From an uncultured Clostridia bacterium (GTDB taxonomy: Bacteria; Bacillota; Clostridia; UBA1381), in assembly GCA_947626135.1 (NCBI GenBank), contig CANQQZ010000001.1, positions 1 through 64,000 on the forward strand: a stretch of 64,000 nt of DNA. The letters run 5' to 3'. Shown piece after piece: positions 35,959 through 44,572 of this stretch (position 1 is its first letter; the number at the start of each line of letters is the position of its first letter). The position numbers and the translations under genes were made by a program. The notes beneath the pieces are model-generated. The model was not told where the DNA came from and searched no databases. It was given only the letters and a program-made list of their open reading frames with translations.

Positions 35959-36183
35959 ATGCTTGAACAATTGAAGGGACTTATCTTAAACTATGTGGAG
36001 ATTGACGAGAGCGACGTAACGGAGAGTGCTCGTTTTTCGGAGGATTTGGGTTTTAATTCGTATGATTTTATGTGTATGCTCGGGGAAGCGGAGGACGAGT
36101 TTGACATAGAGATAGACGAGGCTGAAGCGGGCAAATGCAAAACCGTGGGAGAGCTGATTTCATATATGGAGGAGCAGAAATGA
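35959..36183 (+). CDS. Discrete acyl carrier protein
   Basis: 74 residues, acidic and helical. The phosphopantetheine site is Ser34 in EDLGFNSYDFMCM, where the usual LGxDS is LGFNS. Helix II and III follow as expected. The ATG at 35959 is chosen because GGAGG lies 8 bases upstream; a TTG two codons earlier overlaps that spacing. Its stop overlaps the next start (ATGA), so ligase and carrier are translationally coupled. It is a dedicated carrier and not the main fatty acid ACP, which normally lies with fab genes. Confidence 0.93.
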   Translation: MLEQLKGLILNYVEIDESDVTESARFSEDLGFNSYDFMCMLGEAEDEFDIEIDEAEAGKCKTVGELISYMEEQK

Positions 36184-37712
36184 CGGAGCCCTTTAAAAGA
36201 GAAAACATAAAAACGCTTAAGGATCTTCTGTATACGGCGGCGGATCGTTTCGGGGAGGAGCCGTTTTTCAGGATCCTTGTCAAGAAAGAATTTGACGACA
36301 GGAGCTTCAGTAAATTTAAGCGCGATGCCGACGCGCTCGGCGCGTGGATGTCGGAGCATTTTGAAAAACCGGTCCAGGCGGCTGTGTTCGGTCTTACCAG
36401 CTATGAGTTTCTGGTATGCTGGTTCGGCGCTGTTATAAGCGGAAACGCTGCGGTCCCGCTCAATGCCGGAAACGACGTCGAGGCGCTTGCGGACGAAATA
36501 AACCGCTCGGATTCGGAGGTCGTATTTCTTGACAAGCGGCGCGAGGAGTGTGTCGGGGAGCTGAAAAAGCTTTGTCCTCAGGTGAAATGCTTCGTTCATA
36601 TGCATTCGCATTATGCCGGAACGATATGTCTGTTTGATATATTGTCCGAATATGAGGGAAAAGCGCCCGGCTGCGATATCGACCCGAAATCTATGGCGGC
36701 TATAATCTTCACATCGGGGACAACCGGTCAAAGCAAGGGAGTAATGCTGAGCCATGCCAATCTTGTCGATAACGCCACATGTGAGCCGGATTTGGGCTAT
36801 CGCGGGAAAAGGCGTTTGACTCTACTGCCGATACATCATGTATTTTGCTTCACCTGCGATATCTTAGCCGCGCTTTGGTACGGAAGATGCGTATGCGTTA
36901 ATGATTCGCTTATGCACATACCGAAAAATATGAAGGCGTATCAGCCGCATGAGACCACATTCGTGCCGATGATCGCAGCGTCAATATTAGCCGCAATGCG
37001 GCGCGGTGCGGAAAGCAATCCGGACAAGGCTGCCGTAGGCAGAGAGATGTTCGGCGGCAGTTTTGAGATGCTTTACGCGGGCGGCGCGTATTTAAGTCCG
37101 GATATTATCGACGGATATAAGGAATTTGGTATTGAGATCGCTCAGGGCTACGGTATGACGGAATGCTCGCCGAGAATAAGCACGGGCGTTAAAAATTGTC
37201 CGTATCCCGAATCTGTCGGACGTATAGTTCCCGGATGCGAGGTTAAAATCGTGGACGGGGAAATATGGGTCAAAAGTCCGTCGGTTATGATGGGCTATTA
37301 TAAGAATCCCGAGGAAACAGCGAAAACGCTTACAGACGACGGATGGCTTATGACCGGAGATCTCGGTTATGTAAAGGATAATTACGTGTTCATCGTCGGC
37401 AGGAAAAAGAACCTGATAATACTTTCAAACGGCGAGAACGTGTCTCCGGAGGAGCTGGAAAATAAATTCGCGGCGTTTGAGCCGATCAGGGAAATCGTTG
37501 TTTATGATAAGGACGCCGTGCTGACGGCGCAGATATATCCTGATCCCGATTATGAGTCGGATGATATAAAAGCCGAAATTCAGAATGAGATTGACAGGGT
37601 AAACGACACCTTGCCGCCGGCAAAGCAGCTGCATAGAGTTGTTTTTCGCAGCAGCGAGTTTGAAAAAACGCCGTCGAAAAAGATTAAACGAAATATCATT
37701 GAAAAGCTGTGA
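36180..37712 (+). CDS. AMP-dependent acyl/aryl-acid ligase (adenylation enzyme)
   Basis: 510 residues of the ANL superfamily. The P-loop TSGTTGQSKGVMLSH is near residue 178, GYGMTECSPRIS near 325, TGDLGYV near 393, the hinge GRKKNLIILSNGENV near 407, and the C-terminal catalytic Lys in TPSKKIKRN near 502. It would activate a carboxylic acid as acyl-AMP and load the neighbouring carrier protein. The start overlaps the carrier-protein stop (ATGA); an upstream in-frame ATG inside the carrier gene is not used. It lacks fused carrier or condensation domains and is followed by a strong terminator. The acid, fatty or amino, cannot be read reliably here. Confidence 0.93.
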   Translation: MTEPFKRENIKTLKDLLYTAADRFGEEPFFRILVKKEFDDRSFSKFKRDADALGAWMSEHFEKPVQAAVFGLTSYEFLVCWFGAVISGNAAVPLNAGNDVEALADEINRSDSEVVFLDKRREECVGELKKLCPQVKCFVHMHSHYAGTICLFDILSEYEGKAPGCDIDPKSMAAIIFTSGTTGQSKGVMLSHANLVDNATCEPDLGYRGKRRLTLLPIHHVFCFTCDILAALWYGRCVCVNDSLMHIPKNMKAYQPHETTFVPMIAASILAAMRRGAESNPDKAAVGREMFGGSFEMLYAGGAYLSPDIIDGYKEFGIEIAQGYGMTECSPRISTGVKNCPYPESVGRIVPGCEVKIVDGEIWVKSPSVMMGYYKNPEETAKTLTDDGWLMTGDLGYVKDNYVFIVGRKKNLIILSNGENVSPEELENKFAAFEPIREIVVYDKDAVLTAQIYPDPDYESDDIKAEIQNEIDRVNDTLPPAKQLHRVVFRSSEFEKTPSKKIKRNIIEKL

Positions 37713-37781
37713 CGGGACACGAACGGCTGCGTAAAGCCTTTGGGCGGCGCAGACGTTTTATATCGGACAGCGTGGATTTAT

Positions 37782-37811
37782 AAAAGAGCGTATCGGCGAT
37801 ACGCTCTTTTT
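37782..37811 (+). terminator. Intrinsic terminator of the C / ACP / ligase cluster
   Basis: 13-bp perfect stem AAAAGAGCGTATC / GATACGCTCTTTT with a 3-nt loop, ending in T. The stem core is the same as at 71-107 and 5691-5722. Confidence 0.9.
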
Positions 37812-37873
37812 AGCATTTAACATGAGCGCGTCGTATTTTATGCAAAATATAACAATCCGGAGTCAAAAAAAGC

Positions 37874-37902
37874 TGGAAATTCGGCATAGAGTGTGATACA
37901 AT
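37874..37902 (+). promoter_or_regulatory. Probable promoter of the rhamnogalacturonan lyase gene
   Basis: -35 TGGAAA (37874-37879), 17-base spacer, -10 TACAAT (37897-37902). The weak -35 suggests help from an activator. Confidence 0.5.
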
Positions 37903-37937
37903 AAAATTATCATAAACGCAGAGAAAGGAGAACTGTT

Positions 37938-40900
37938 ATGAAATTTAAAAAGACAGTGAGCGTCGCTTTGACGGCTACGATGCTTACGGGAGCGTTCGCC
38001 GTTCCGGCAATGGCGGAGGAATCACCGATGAGCCTGTACCCCGGCTACGGGGATATATCGGTAATCGCCGACCCGACGGGCACGGACAAGGGGAACGTAT
38101 TTTTCCTGAACGGCTTTGAAACGGCGCGCGGCAGCGACGTTGAAAAGGGAACAAATCCGTATATCGAGATCCCGTCGTCGTATTTGTATGAGCAGAAAAG
38201 CGGCAGATATGAGATGAAAAAGGATTGGTCGGTATCGTTCGACTGGTACGGAATGTCGCAGGGGTTCCGCTACGCGTTCTACACCGGCACGACCGATATA
38301 CAGAGCCACGAGATTACCGGAATCTATTTCTTCCCCGACAGCGGCTCGACGATCGTAGCCGAGGGGCTTGTTAAGGATGACAAGAAATTCCGCATAGAGG
38401 GCGAATATGTGTCGATCAAAAAGGAGTGGCACAATTTCAGGCTCGAATGGAAGGACGATATTCTGACCGTTTATAAGGACGGCGAGGAGCTGATGAAGTC
38501 GAAGAAGGGCGACGGCTTTAAATATTCCGACGAGAAGGAGCCGGTTACGCGCATAGGCTATACGCCCTATGCCACGGACCCCGGCGCGTATGCGTATGTT
38601 GACAATATCGTGGTCAGCGCCGGCGGCGAGGAATTATTAAACGATACCGCCGATAACAGCTACGGTGAGATAGGCGATGCTCCGCCCGAGCCGGAGGCGA
38701 TTACGGTTTACAATGACGTTTCCGACGGCAGCGAAACGCAGAAGCTCATCGACAACCGTCCGGATATTCAGCGCAGAATGGAAAATCTCGATCGCGGTCT
38801 TGTCGCGGCGAACGCGGGCGCGTATGGGTTTATTTCATGGCGCTGGCTCGGCACGGAGGGCGCGGACACGAGGTACAACCTCTATAAGAACGGCGAAAAG
38901 CTGAACGCCGAGCCGATGAACAAGACTAATTACGTTGATTACACCGCGAAGGCGGGCGATAAGTACGCCGTGGCGGCTGTCATAAACGGAGAAGAAGGCG
39001 AAAAGTCGAAGGAAGCGGAGCTTCTGGGCGGCGATTACATAGGCATTAAGCTCGATCCCCCGAAGGGCGGTACGGTAGAGCTTAGATACGAGGAGCCGTA
39101 CAGAACCGAGGAATACAGCTATATCGCGAACGACGCGTCTGTCGCGGATCTCGACGGCGACGGAGAGCTTGAGGTAATCTTAAAATGGGATCCGACCAAT
39201 TCCCGCGACAGCTCGCATCTTGGCGCGACGGGCAGTACGCTCTTTGATGCGTACAAGCTTGACGGTACGAGATTATGGCGCATCGATCTGGGCATAAACG
39301 CGCGCAGCGGCGCGCATGACACGCAGTTCCTCTGCGCGGACTTCAATAACGACGGCAAAGCCGAGGTCGCTATGCGTACAGCCGACGGCACCGTTGCCGG
39401 AGACGGCACTGTTATCGGAGACGGCACAAAGGATTGGCGCGACAATAACGGCAAGAACCTTTCGGGTCCGTTATATCTGACCGTATTCGACGGAGAGACC
39501 GGCGAGGTTATTGACACGACGGATTACTATCCGCAGACGACGGGCGAGCGCGACGGCGTTAAATGGGACGTCAATTCCTGGGGCGACGACTGGGGCAACA
39601 GGTCGGAGCGCTACAATGCGTGTGTGTTCTATGAGGACGGCAATGTGCCGTCAATGATGTTCGCGCGCGGATATTACGATAAAACGGTGCTCGCGGCGTT
39701 CAGTATGAAGGATAATAAGATCGTAAACGACTGGATTTTCGATACGGACTTTATGGACAAGGAGGAAGCCGCGCCGTACAAGGGCAAGGGCAACCATTCG
39801 GTATGCGTTGCGGACGTGGACTATGACGGCAAGGACGAGATAATCTACGGCTCGACAACATATGACGATAACGGTGAGCCGCTCTACACGAACGCGCTTT
39901 TGCATCATGGCGACGCGCAGCATATGGGAGACCTTGTGCCCGACAGACCCGGACTTGAGATTTTCTCGGTTCACGAGGGCGGAACATACGGTCATCAGAT
40001 GAAGGACGCGAGAACGGGCGAGATTTTATGGTCGTCGCCGAAAACGTCTCTCGACGTAGGCAGAGGCGGCAGCGATGATATCGACCCGACGCATAAAGGC
40101 GCTGAAAGCTGGTCGTCAATCGGTATGCTCATCGACGATAAGGGTGATATGATTACCGATAACTACAGCATACCCGCGAATTTCCTCGTTTGGTGGGACG
40201 GCGATTTGGGCAGAGAGGTTCTCGACGGCGTGAATATCTCGAAGTACAACCCGTACACGTACAAGGTCGAAAACATATTCACGGCGGCTGAGTGTCATTC
40301 GAACAATTCCGCGAAATCAACGCCGTCGCTCGCGGCTGATATTTTAGGCGACTGGCGCGAGGAGGTAATTTACCCGACGCTCGATAATACGGAGCTTCGC
40401 ATTTACACGACGACTATCCCGACGGGCTACAAACTGCCCGCGCTCATGACGGACGATCAGTACCGTGACGCTGTTGCGGTGCAGAACGTGGGCTATAACC
40501 AGCCGACGCATGTGGATTATTTGCTCGGCTACGACACGACGGTTATACCGGTGCCGCAGATCTACACGGTCGATAATGACGGAAACGAGGTAAGAAATCC
40601 CGATTTGGCGAAAAAGCAGTGGAATTTAGCGGATTTGTACGAGGGCGATACGACCGTTCTCGCAATTGATGAGCCGAAGGCGCTGATCAATAACGCGCCG
40701 TATTACATCGACGGCGGCAATAATTCTCTTGCGCCGTATATCGCGAATGACCGCACAATGGTACCGATCAGGTTCATTTCCGAGGCGTTCGGCGCGTATG
40801 TAACATGGGACGGCGATACGCAGACCGTGACGGTGCAGAGTCCGGACGCTGAGGTTAAGATGAATATCGGAAAGACCGATTATACCGTAAACGGTGCGGC

Positions 40901-41528
40901 AAAGACTATGGAGGCAGCGCCGGAGATAACCGGCGACAGGACGTTTATCCCGCTGCGCGCTGTATCGGAGGCGCTCAATAAAAAGGTTGAGTGGTACGGC
41001 GATGAGCGCGTGATAACGGTTAGCGATATCGCGGTGACGGTTGACAGCGCGTCGGCGCTTAGTACGCTTAAAACAGCGCCGGCATTGCAGCCCAAGGGCG
41101 ATAAGACGTATACGAACGGCGAAAAAATGGCGATCACGCAGGCTAATGTGACCGAGGTATACACGAGTGAGGGCGACGGCAAGCTGGCATGCGATCTCGA
41201 CTACGGTACGGCGTGGCATTCGGATGGCAAGGGCATCATCATGATGGCGACCGACCGCAATCCGATAAGCGCGGTAATCGTGAAATTCGCGGACGGAAAG
41301 AAGCATCCGTTCAGGGTATCGCACCGCAGCGGAATACGTGACGAGGATAAGGACGATCTCGCAAACCGCGACGGCTGGGAGGTCGTAACCGATTCGGTGA
41401 GCGACGGCTCGGGCGACGCGCAGACGTTTATCTTCGCGGTGCCCAAGTACACCAATTGCATAAAGCTTGAGCTTTTGGACGACGAGCCGTGCGATATTGT
41501 TGAAATGAGCGCGCTGGGAGTTCAGTAA
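37938..41528 (+). CDS. Secreted rhamnogalacturonan lyase (PL11) with stalk and discoidin-like domains
   Basis: 1,196 residues: signal peptide (1-27, AFAVPAMAEE), an N-terminal concanavalin-like/LamG-type module (about 30-240), and the PL11 catalytic beta-propeller (about 270-890). The propeller has RRMENLDRGLVAA, FISWRWLGTEG and repeated DLDGDGELE, DFNNDGKAE and DVDYDGKDE calcium-binding blades. A copper-amine-oxidase-like stalk domain follows (about 915-1030, ANDRTMVPIRFISEAFGA, FIPLRAVSEALNKK), then an F5/8-type carbohydrate-binding module. PL11 enzymes cleave the rhamnose-galacturonate backbone of pectin by beta-elimination. GAAAGGAG precedes the ATG. No LPXTG or SLH is present; the stalk domain may hold it at the surface. 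Confidence 0.93.
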   Translation: MKFKKTVSVALTATMLTGAFAVPAMAEESPMSLYPGYGDISVIADPTGTDKGNVFFLNGFETARGSDVEKGTNPYIEIPSSYLYEQKSGRYEMKKDWSVSFDWYGMSQGFRYAFYTGTTDIQSHEITGIYFFPDSGSTIVAEGLVKDDKKFRIEGEYVSIKKEWHNFRLEWKDDILTVYKDGEELMKSKKGDGFKYSDEKEPVTRIGYTPYATDPGAYAYVDNIVVSAGGEELLNDTADNSYGEIGDAPPEPEAITVYNDVSDGSETQKLIDNRPDIQRRMENLDRGLVAANAGAYGFISWRWLGTEGADTRYNLYKNGEKLNAEPMNKTNYVDYTAKAGDKYAVAAVINGEEGEKSKEAELLGGDYIGIKLDPPKGGTVELRYEEPYRTEEYSYIANDASVADLDGDGELEVILKWDPTNSRDSSHLGATGSTLFDAYKLDGTRLWRIDLGINARSGAHDTQFLCADFNNDGKAEVAMRTADGTVAGDGTVIGDGTKDWRDNNGKNLSGPLYLTVFDGETGEVIDTTDYYPQTTGERDGVKWDVNSWGDDWGNRSERYNACVFYEDGNVPSMMFARGYYDKTVLAAFSMKDNKIVNDWIFDTDFMDKEEAAPYKGKGNHSVCVADVDYDGKDEIIYGSTTYDDNGEPLYTNALLHHGDAQHMGDLVPDRPGLEIFSVHEGGTYGHQMKDARTGEILWSSPKTSLDVGRGGSDDIDPTHKGAESWSSIGMLIDDKGDMITDNYSIPANFLVWWDGDLGREVLDGVNISKYNPYTYKVENIFTAAECHSNNSAKSTPSLAADILGDWREEVIYPTLDNTELRIYTTTIPTGYKLPALMTDDQYRDAVAVQNVGYNQPTHVDYLLGYDTTVIPVPQIYTVDNDGNEVRNPDLAKKQWNLADLYEGDTTVLAIDEPKALINNAPYYIDGGNNSLAPYIANDRTMVPIRFISEAFGAYVTWDGDTQTVTVQSPDAEVKMNIGKTDYTVNGAAKTMEAAPEITGDRTFIPLRAVSEALNKKVEWYGDERVITVSDIAVTVDSASALSTLKTAPALQPKGDKTYTNGEKMAITQANVTEVYTSEGDGKLACDLDYGTAWHSDGKGIIMMATDRNPISAVIVKFADGKKHPFRVSHRSGIRDEDKDDLANRDGWEVVTDSVSDGSGDAQTFIFAVPKYTNCIKLELLDDEPCDIVEMSALGVQ

Positions 41529-41555
41529 CGCGGGAAGCATATATAAAAATATCCC

Positions 41556-41584
41556 GTCCGGTGCCGCAAAAAACGGCGCCGGAC
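41556..41584 (+). terminator. Strong hairpin after the lyase gene, without a T-tract
   Basis: 11-bp GC-rich stem GTCCGGTGCCG / CGGCGCCGGAC with one wobble and a 7-nt A-rich loop. No T-run follows, so it may be an mRNA 3'-end stabiliser, attenuator or bound hairpin instead of a simple terminator. Confidence 0.5.
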
Positions 41585-41631
41585 GAAGGATTATCCAAAA
41601 CGGCGGACTTCGGACAGCGGAGGATAATTTA

Positions 41632-41670
41632 ATGATAAAGATCAGACGGCAGAATGAGATAGAAAAATAG
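41632..41670 (+). CDS. Possible 12-residue leader peptide upstream of the hydrolase gene
   Basis: GGAGG (41619-41623) lies 8 bases before an ATG that encodes MIKIRRQNEIEK and stops 13 bases before the hydrolase ATG. The ribosome-binding site is as good as those of the real genes here. It has no run of identical codons that would mark a classical attenuation peptide. Confidence 0.35.
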   Translation: MIKIRRQNEIEK

Positions 41671-41683
41671 GGGAGGACGGAAA

Positions 41684-42679
41684 ATGAATAAGGAAATAAG
41701 GCTTACAAACGAATGGGATAAAACCTTTCCGAAAAGCGAAAAGGTCGATCATGAAAAGGTGACATTTCATAACCGTTACGGTATCGGGCTCGCGGCTGAT
41801 ATGTACGTGCCGAAGGGCGCGGACGGGAAGCTCGCGGCGATTGCCGTATGCGGACCGTTCGGAGCTGTTAAGGAGCAGGCGTCCGGACTGTACGCGCAGA
41901 CGATGGCTGAGCGGGGATTTTTAACCATAGCGTTTGATCCGTCGTTTACCGGAGAAAGCGGCGGAGAACCCAGATTTATGGCGTCGCCGGATATAAATAC
42001 GGAGGATTTTCAGGCGGCTGTGGATTTTCTGTCGGTACGGAAGGACGTTGATCCGGAAAAGATAGGTATAATAGGCATTTGCGGCTGGGGCGGAATGGCA
42101 GTCAACGCCGCCGCTCTCGATACGCGTATAAAAGCAACTGTTGCCTCTACTATGTATGATATGACAAGGGTCAACGCCAAGGGTTATTTTGACGCGGATG
42201 ACAATGAGGAAAAGCGCTATGAAATGAAAAAGGCGCTTAACGCGCAGCGTACAGCCGACTATATAAGCGGCGGCTATGCGCTCGGCGGCGGGGTAGTCGA
42301 TCCTTTGCCGGATGATGCTCCGTTTTTTGTGAAGGATTATTATGATTACTATAAAACACCGCGCGGCTATCACGCGCGTTCTCTGAACTCAAACGGCGGC
42401 TGGAACGTAATAGGCTGTATGTCGTTTATCAATCAGCCTATCCTTCAATACAGCAATGAAATCAGGAGCGCCGTCCTTATTATGCACGGCGAAAAAGCGC
42501 ATTCCTGCTATTTCAGCCGTGATGCCTACGCGGACATGATAAAAGACAATAAATATGCGGATAATAAGGAGCTGCTCATTATTCCGGGTGCGGTTCATAC
42601 GGATTTGTATGACGGCGGGGGCAGCGGAGCCATTCCGTTTGACAAGCTGGAGAGTTTTTTTAAGGATAATCTGAAATAA
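41684..42679 (+). CDS. Alpha/beta-hydrolase of the YcjY/dienelactone-hydrolase-like group, altered nucleophile elbow
   Basis: 331 residues, cytoplasmic, no signal peptide. The fold is shown by AVCGPFGAVKEQASGLYAQ near the oxyanion region and the elbow IIGICGWGGMAVNAA (about residues 126-140). In relatives the nucleophile lies in a Gly-x-Ser/Cys-x-Gly turn or a CASGG turn; here the matching position reads CGWGG, with Trp in place of Ser and a Cys two residues earlier. A C-terminal His in IPGAVHTDLYDG would complete a triad. I recall the GICGWGG variant in other Firmicutes hydrolases, but its catalytic residue is not established to my knowledge. GGGGAGG lies before the ATG. Confidence 0.8.
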   Translation: MNKEIRLTNEWDKTFPKSEKVDHEKVTFHNRYGIGLAADMYVPKGADGKLAAIAVCGPFGAVKEQASGLYAQTMAERGFLTIAFDPSFTGESGGEPRFMASPDINTEDFQAAVDFLSVRKDVDPEKIGIIGICGWGGMAVNAAALDTRIKATVASTMYDMTRVNAKGYFDADDNEEKRYEMKKALNAQRTADYISGGYALGGGVVDPLPDDAPFFVKDYYDYYKTPRGYHARSLNSNGGWNVIGCMSFINQPILQYSNEIRSAVLIMHGEKAHSCYFSRDAYADMIKDNKYADNKELLIIPGAVHTDLYDGGGSGAIPFDKLESFFKDNLK

Positions 42680-42768
42680 GCGGTCGATTGCCGTCCGCGG
42701 GAAAAGGAGACGGTATACATCTCACGGCGATGCGGTGAAAATTTTCCGCGGAAAACCGCTAAAATGTA

Positions 42769-42798
42769 TTGACCCAAATATGTATTTAATGGTATTAT
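42769..42798 (+). promoter_or_regulatory. Sigma-A-type promoter of the isomerase-like gene
   Basis: -35 TTGACC (42769-42774), 18-base spacer, -10 TATTAT (42793-42798). The -35 is identical to that of the large surface-protein gene. Confidence 0.55.
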
Positions 42799-42865
42799 AT
42801 ATAATACATTATATTATTTGCATTGCCGAGCGTAAATCGGCGATGCGGCGAAAGGAGTATAAATT

Positions 42866-44284
42866 ATGTTAGTTGAAACAAAAGCGAAAATAGGCGTATT
42901 TTCAATCGCGCTGGGCGCGTATCTGCCGCAGTTTCCGTCGCTTGTGCCGGAGTTCGAGGCGCAGTATGACGCGTTCAAGAAAACTCTTCCCGACACGGTG
43001 GAGATAATTGACGGCGGCATGGTAACGACTAAGGAGCTGTCGCAGGCGGCGGGGGATAAGTTCCGCGCGGCTGACGTTGACCTTGTTATAGTTCAGCTTC
43101 TTACATACGCTACATCATATAACATGCTTCCGGCGGTGCGCGATCTTGATGTGCCGGTAGTGCTTGTAAACATCCAGAAGAAGAAGGCTCCCGACTACGC
43201 GAATACCGACACCGCTACGTGGCTGGGCGAATTGTACGCCTGCGGCGCCGTGGGCGAAATGGTAGCGGATCTTGAGCGTGCGGGCAAGCGCCACGCGGTA
43301 ATCACCGGCGTTGTTGAGGGCGGAGATCCGTATGTTCAGGCTGAGATCGAGGACTGGTGCCGCGCCGCGCAGGTGCGCCGCCGTTTCCGCGACACGAACC
43401 TCGCGCAGATCGGACGTCCGTATCCGGGCATGATGGATCTGTATATCGACGAAACGAATCTGTATCACAGAATGTACCTCTATACCAAGCAGTTCGACTG
43501 GGAAAAGATGTGGGCAATAGCCGACGATATCACCGACGAGGACGCTATCCGCGCGAAGGCGCAGGATATACTCGATACCTTTGATATCGAGGGCGGCGGC
43601 ACTATCGAAAAGGTTTGGGATATGGCGAAATACGTTGTCGCGTTCGAGCAGTGGGTCAGGGACGAGAAAATCGCGTTTATCGCTTCGCATTATGACGGCT
43701 TCGCGCAGGGTAAGGCGGGCGTGCTCGACAGTATGCTTATCCCCGCGTTCTCGATGCTCATAAAGCAGGGCGTAGCGTGCGCCGTTGAGGGCGACATAAA
43801 GGTTTCTATGGCGATGAGTATTCTGAAAACCATTTCGGGTATGGGACAGCTTTCCGAGATGTACTCTATCGACTTTAACGAGGATATCTGCATTATCGGT
43901 CACAGCGGCTCGGGCGACGCGGACATTTCCGCGAAGAAGCCGACGATGAAGATAGTTCCGGTATTCCACGGCAAGACAGGCGGCGGCTATCTGACGCAGT
44001 TCTATCCGCATCTGGGTCCCGTTACATATCTGGGCATTACGCAGGATAAGGACGGAAACTTCAAGTTCGTCGTAGCCGAGGGCATTAACGAGGAAGGTCC
44101 TATCTTCACATTCGGCGATACGAATATGCGCACACGCTTCACGTGCGGCGCGAGAGAGTTCTGCAACAAGTGGAGCGAGGCGGGTCCCACGCACCATATG
44201 GCGGCGGCAAGCGGCAGACATATCGACACGATTCTGAAGGTCGCGAAGATATTCAACGTGCCTGTTGATATTGTTACAAGATAA
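42866..44284 (+). CDS. L-arabinose/L-fucose isomerase-family protein
   Basis: 472 residues with the three-domain layout of the AraA/FucI fold. Candidate metal and catalytic residues are Glu in ACAVEGDIKVSMAM (about 307), the segment NEDICIIGHSGSGD (about 334) with its His, and the late THHMAAASGRH (about 448), which resembles the HH of AraA. Such enzymes interconvert aldoses and ketoses with Mn2+. The neighbouring rhamnogalacturonan lyase points to use of pectin-derived sugars such as L-arabinose. It differs from classical araA and has no kinase or epimerase beside it, so the sugar is uncertain. AAAGGAG precedes the ATG. Confidence 0.85.
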   Translation: MLVETKAKIGVFSIALGAYLPQFPSLVPEFEAQYDAFKKTLPDTVEIIDGGMVTTKELSQAAGDKFRAADVDLVIVQLLTYATSYNMLPAVRDLDVPVVLVNIQKKKAPDYANTDTATWLGELYACGAVGEMVADLERAGKRHAVITGVVEGGDPYVQAEIEDWCRAAQVRRRFRDTNLAQIGRPYPGMMDLYIDETNLYHRMYLYTKQFDWEKMWAIADDITDEDAIRAKAQDILDTFDIEGGGTIEKVWDMAKYVVAFEQWVRDEKIAFIASHYDGFAQGKAGVLDSMLIPAFSMLIKQGVACAVEGDIKVSMAMSILKTISGMGQLSEMYSIDFNEDICIIGHSGSGDADISAKKPTMKIVPVFHGKTGGGYLTQFYPHLGPVTYLGITQDKDGNFKFVVAEGINEEGPIFTFGDTNMRTRFTCGAREFCNKWSEAGPTHHMAAASGRHIDTILKVAKIFNVPVDIVTR

Positions 44285-44333
44285 AATATATAAATACCGG
44301 GACATGCTTTGCAGTCTCCGATATACAGAATTA

Positions 44334-44371
44334 AAAATGCGTCTGCCGCGTTAAAATGGCAGACGCATTTT
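44334..44371. terminator. Bidirectional terminator between isomerase-like and binding-protein genes
   Basis: 14-bp perfect stem AAAATGCGTCTGCC / GGCAGACGCATTTT with a 10-nt loop. A-rich on the left and T-rich on the right, so it could end transcripts from both converging genes. Confidence 0.8.
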
Positions 44372-44572
44372 AAGGTCTATGCTATATTCTGATTCACGGC
44401 TTTATACGATAATTTTTTAAAGCCGATGAACCGCGTGTCGGTTTATCAGTGCCGGACAGCGCGGCTATACCGTTGGACAGGACAGGAACGATAATTTTAT
44501 TCGTGTCGGCATTTATGCCGTTCGCCTTAGCCGTGCGCCGATTGCATCATAATTACATTATTGAATATCGAA
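44372..44572. other. Gene-free stretch between convergent genes
   Basis: No open frame with a ribosome-binding site, no RNA gene and no promoter pair is seen between the terminator and the stop of the minus-strand lipoprotein gene. Only weak short dyads are present. Confidence 0.5.

Noticed and set aside
40626-41540. 304-residue antisense open frame opposite the lyase C-terminus
   Set aside because: The composition is typical of a reverse-strand shadow (many Arg, His, Cys), and the plus strand encodes recognisable stalk and binding modules.
43115-44305. 396-residue antisense open frame opposite the isomerase-like gene
   Set aside because: It is a shadow of a conserved coding region with strong codon bias on the plus strand. 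The translation is Arg/His-rich, without a recognisable fold or start site.
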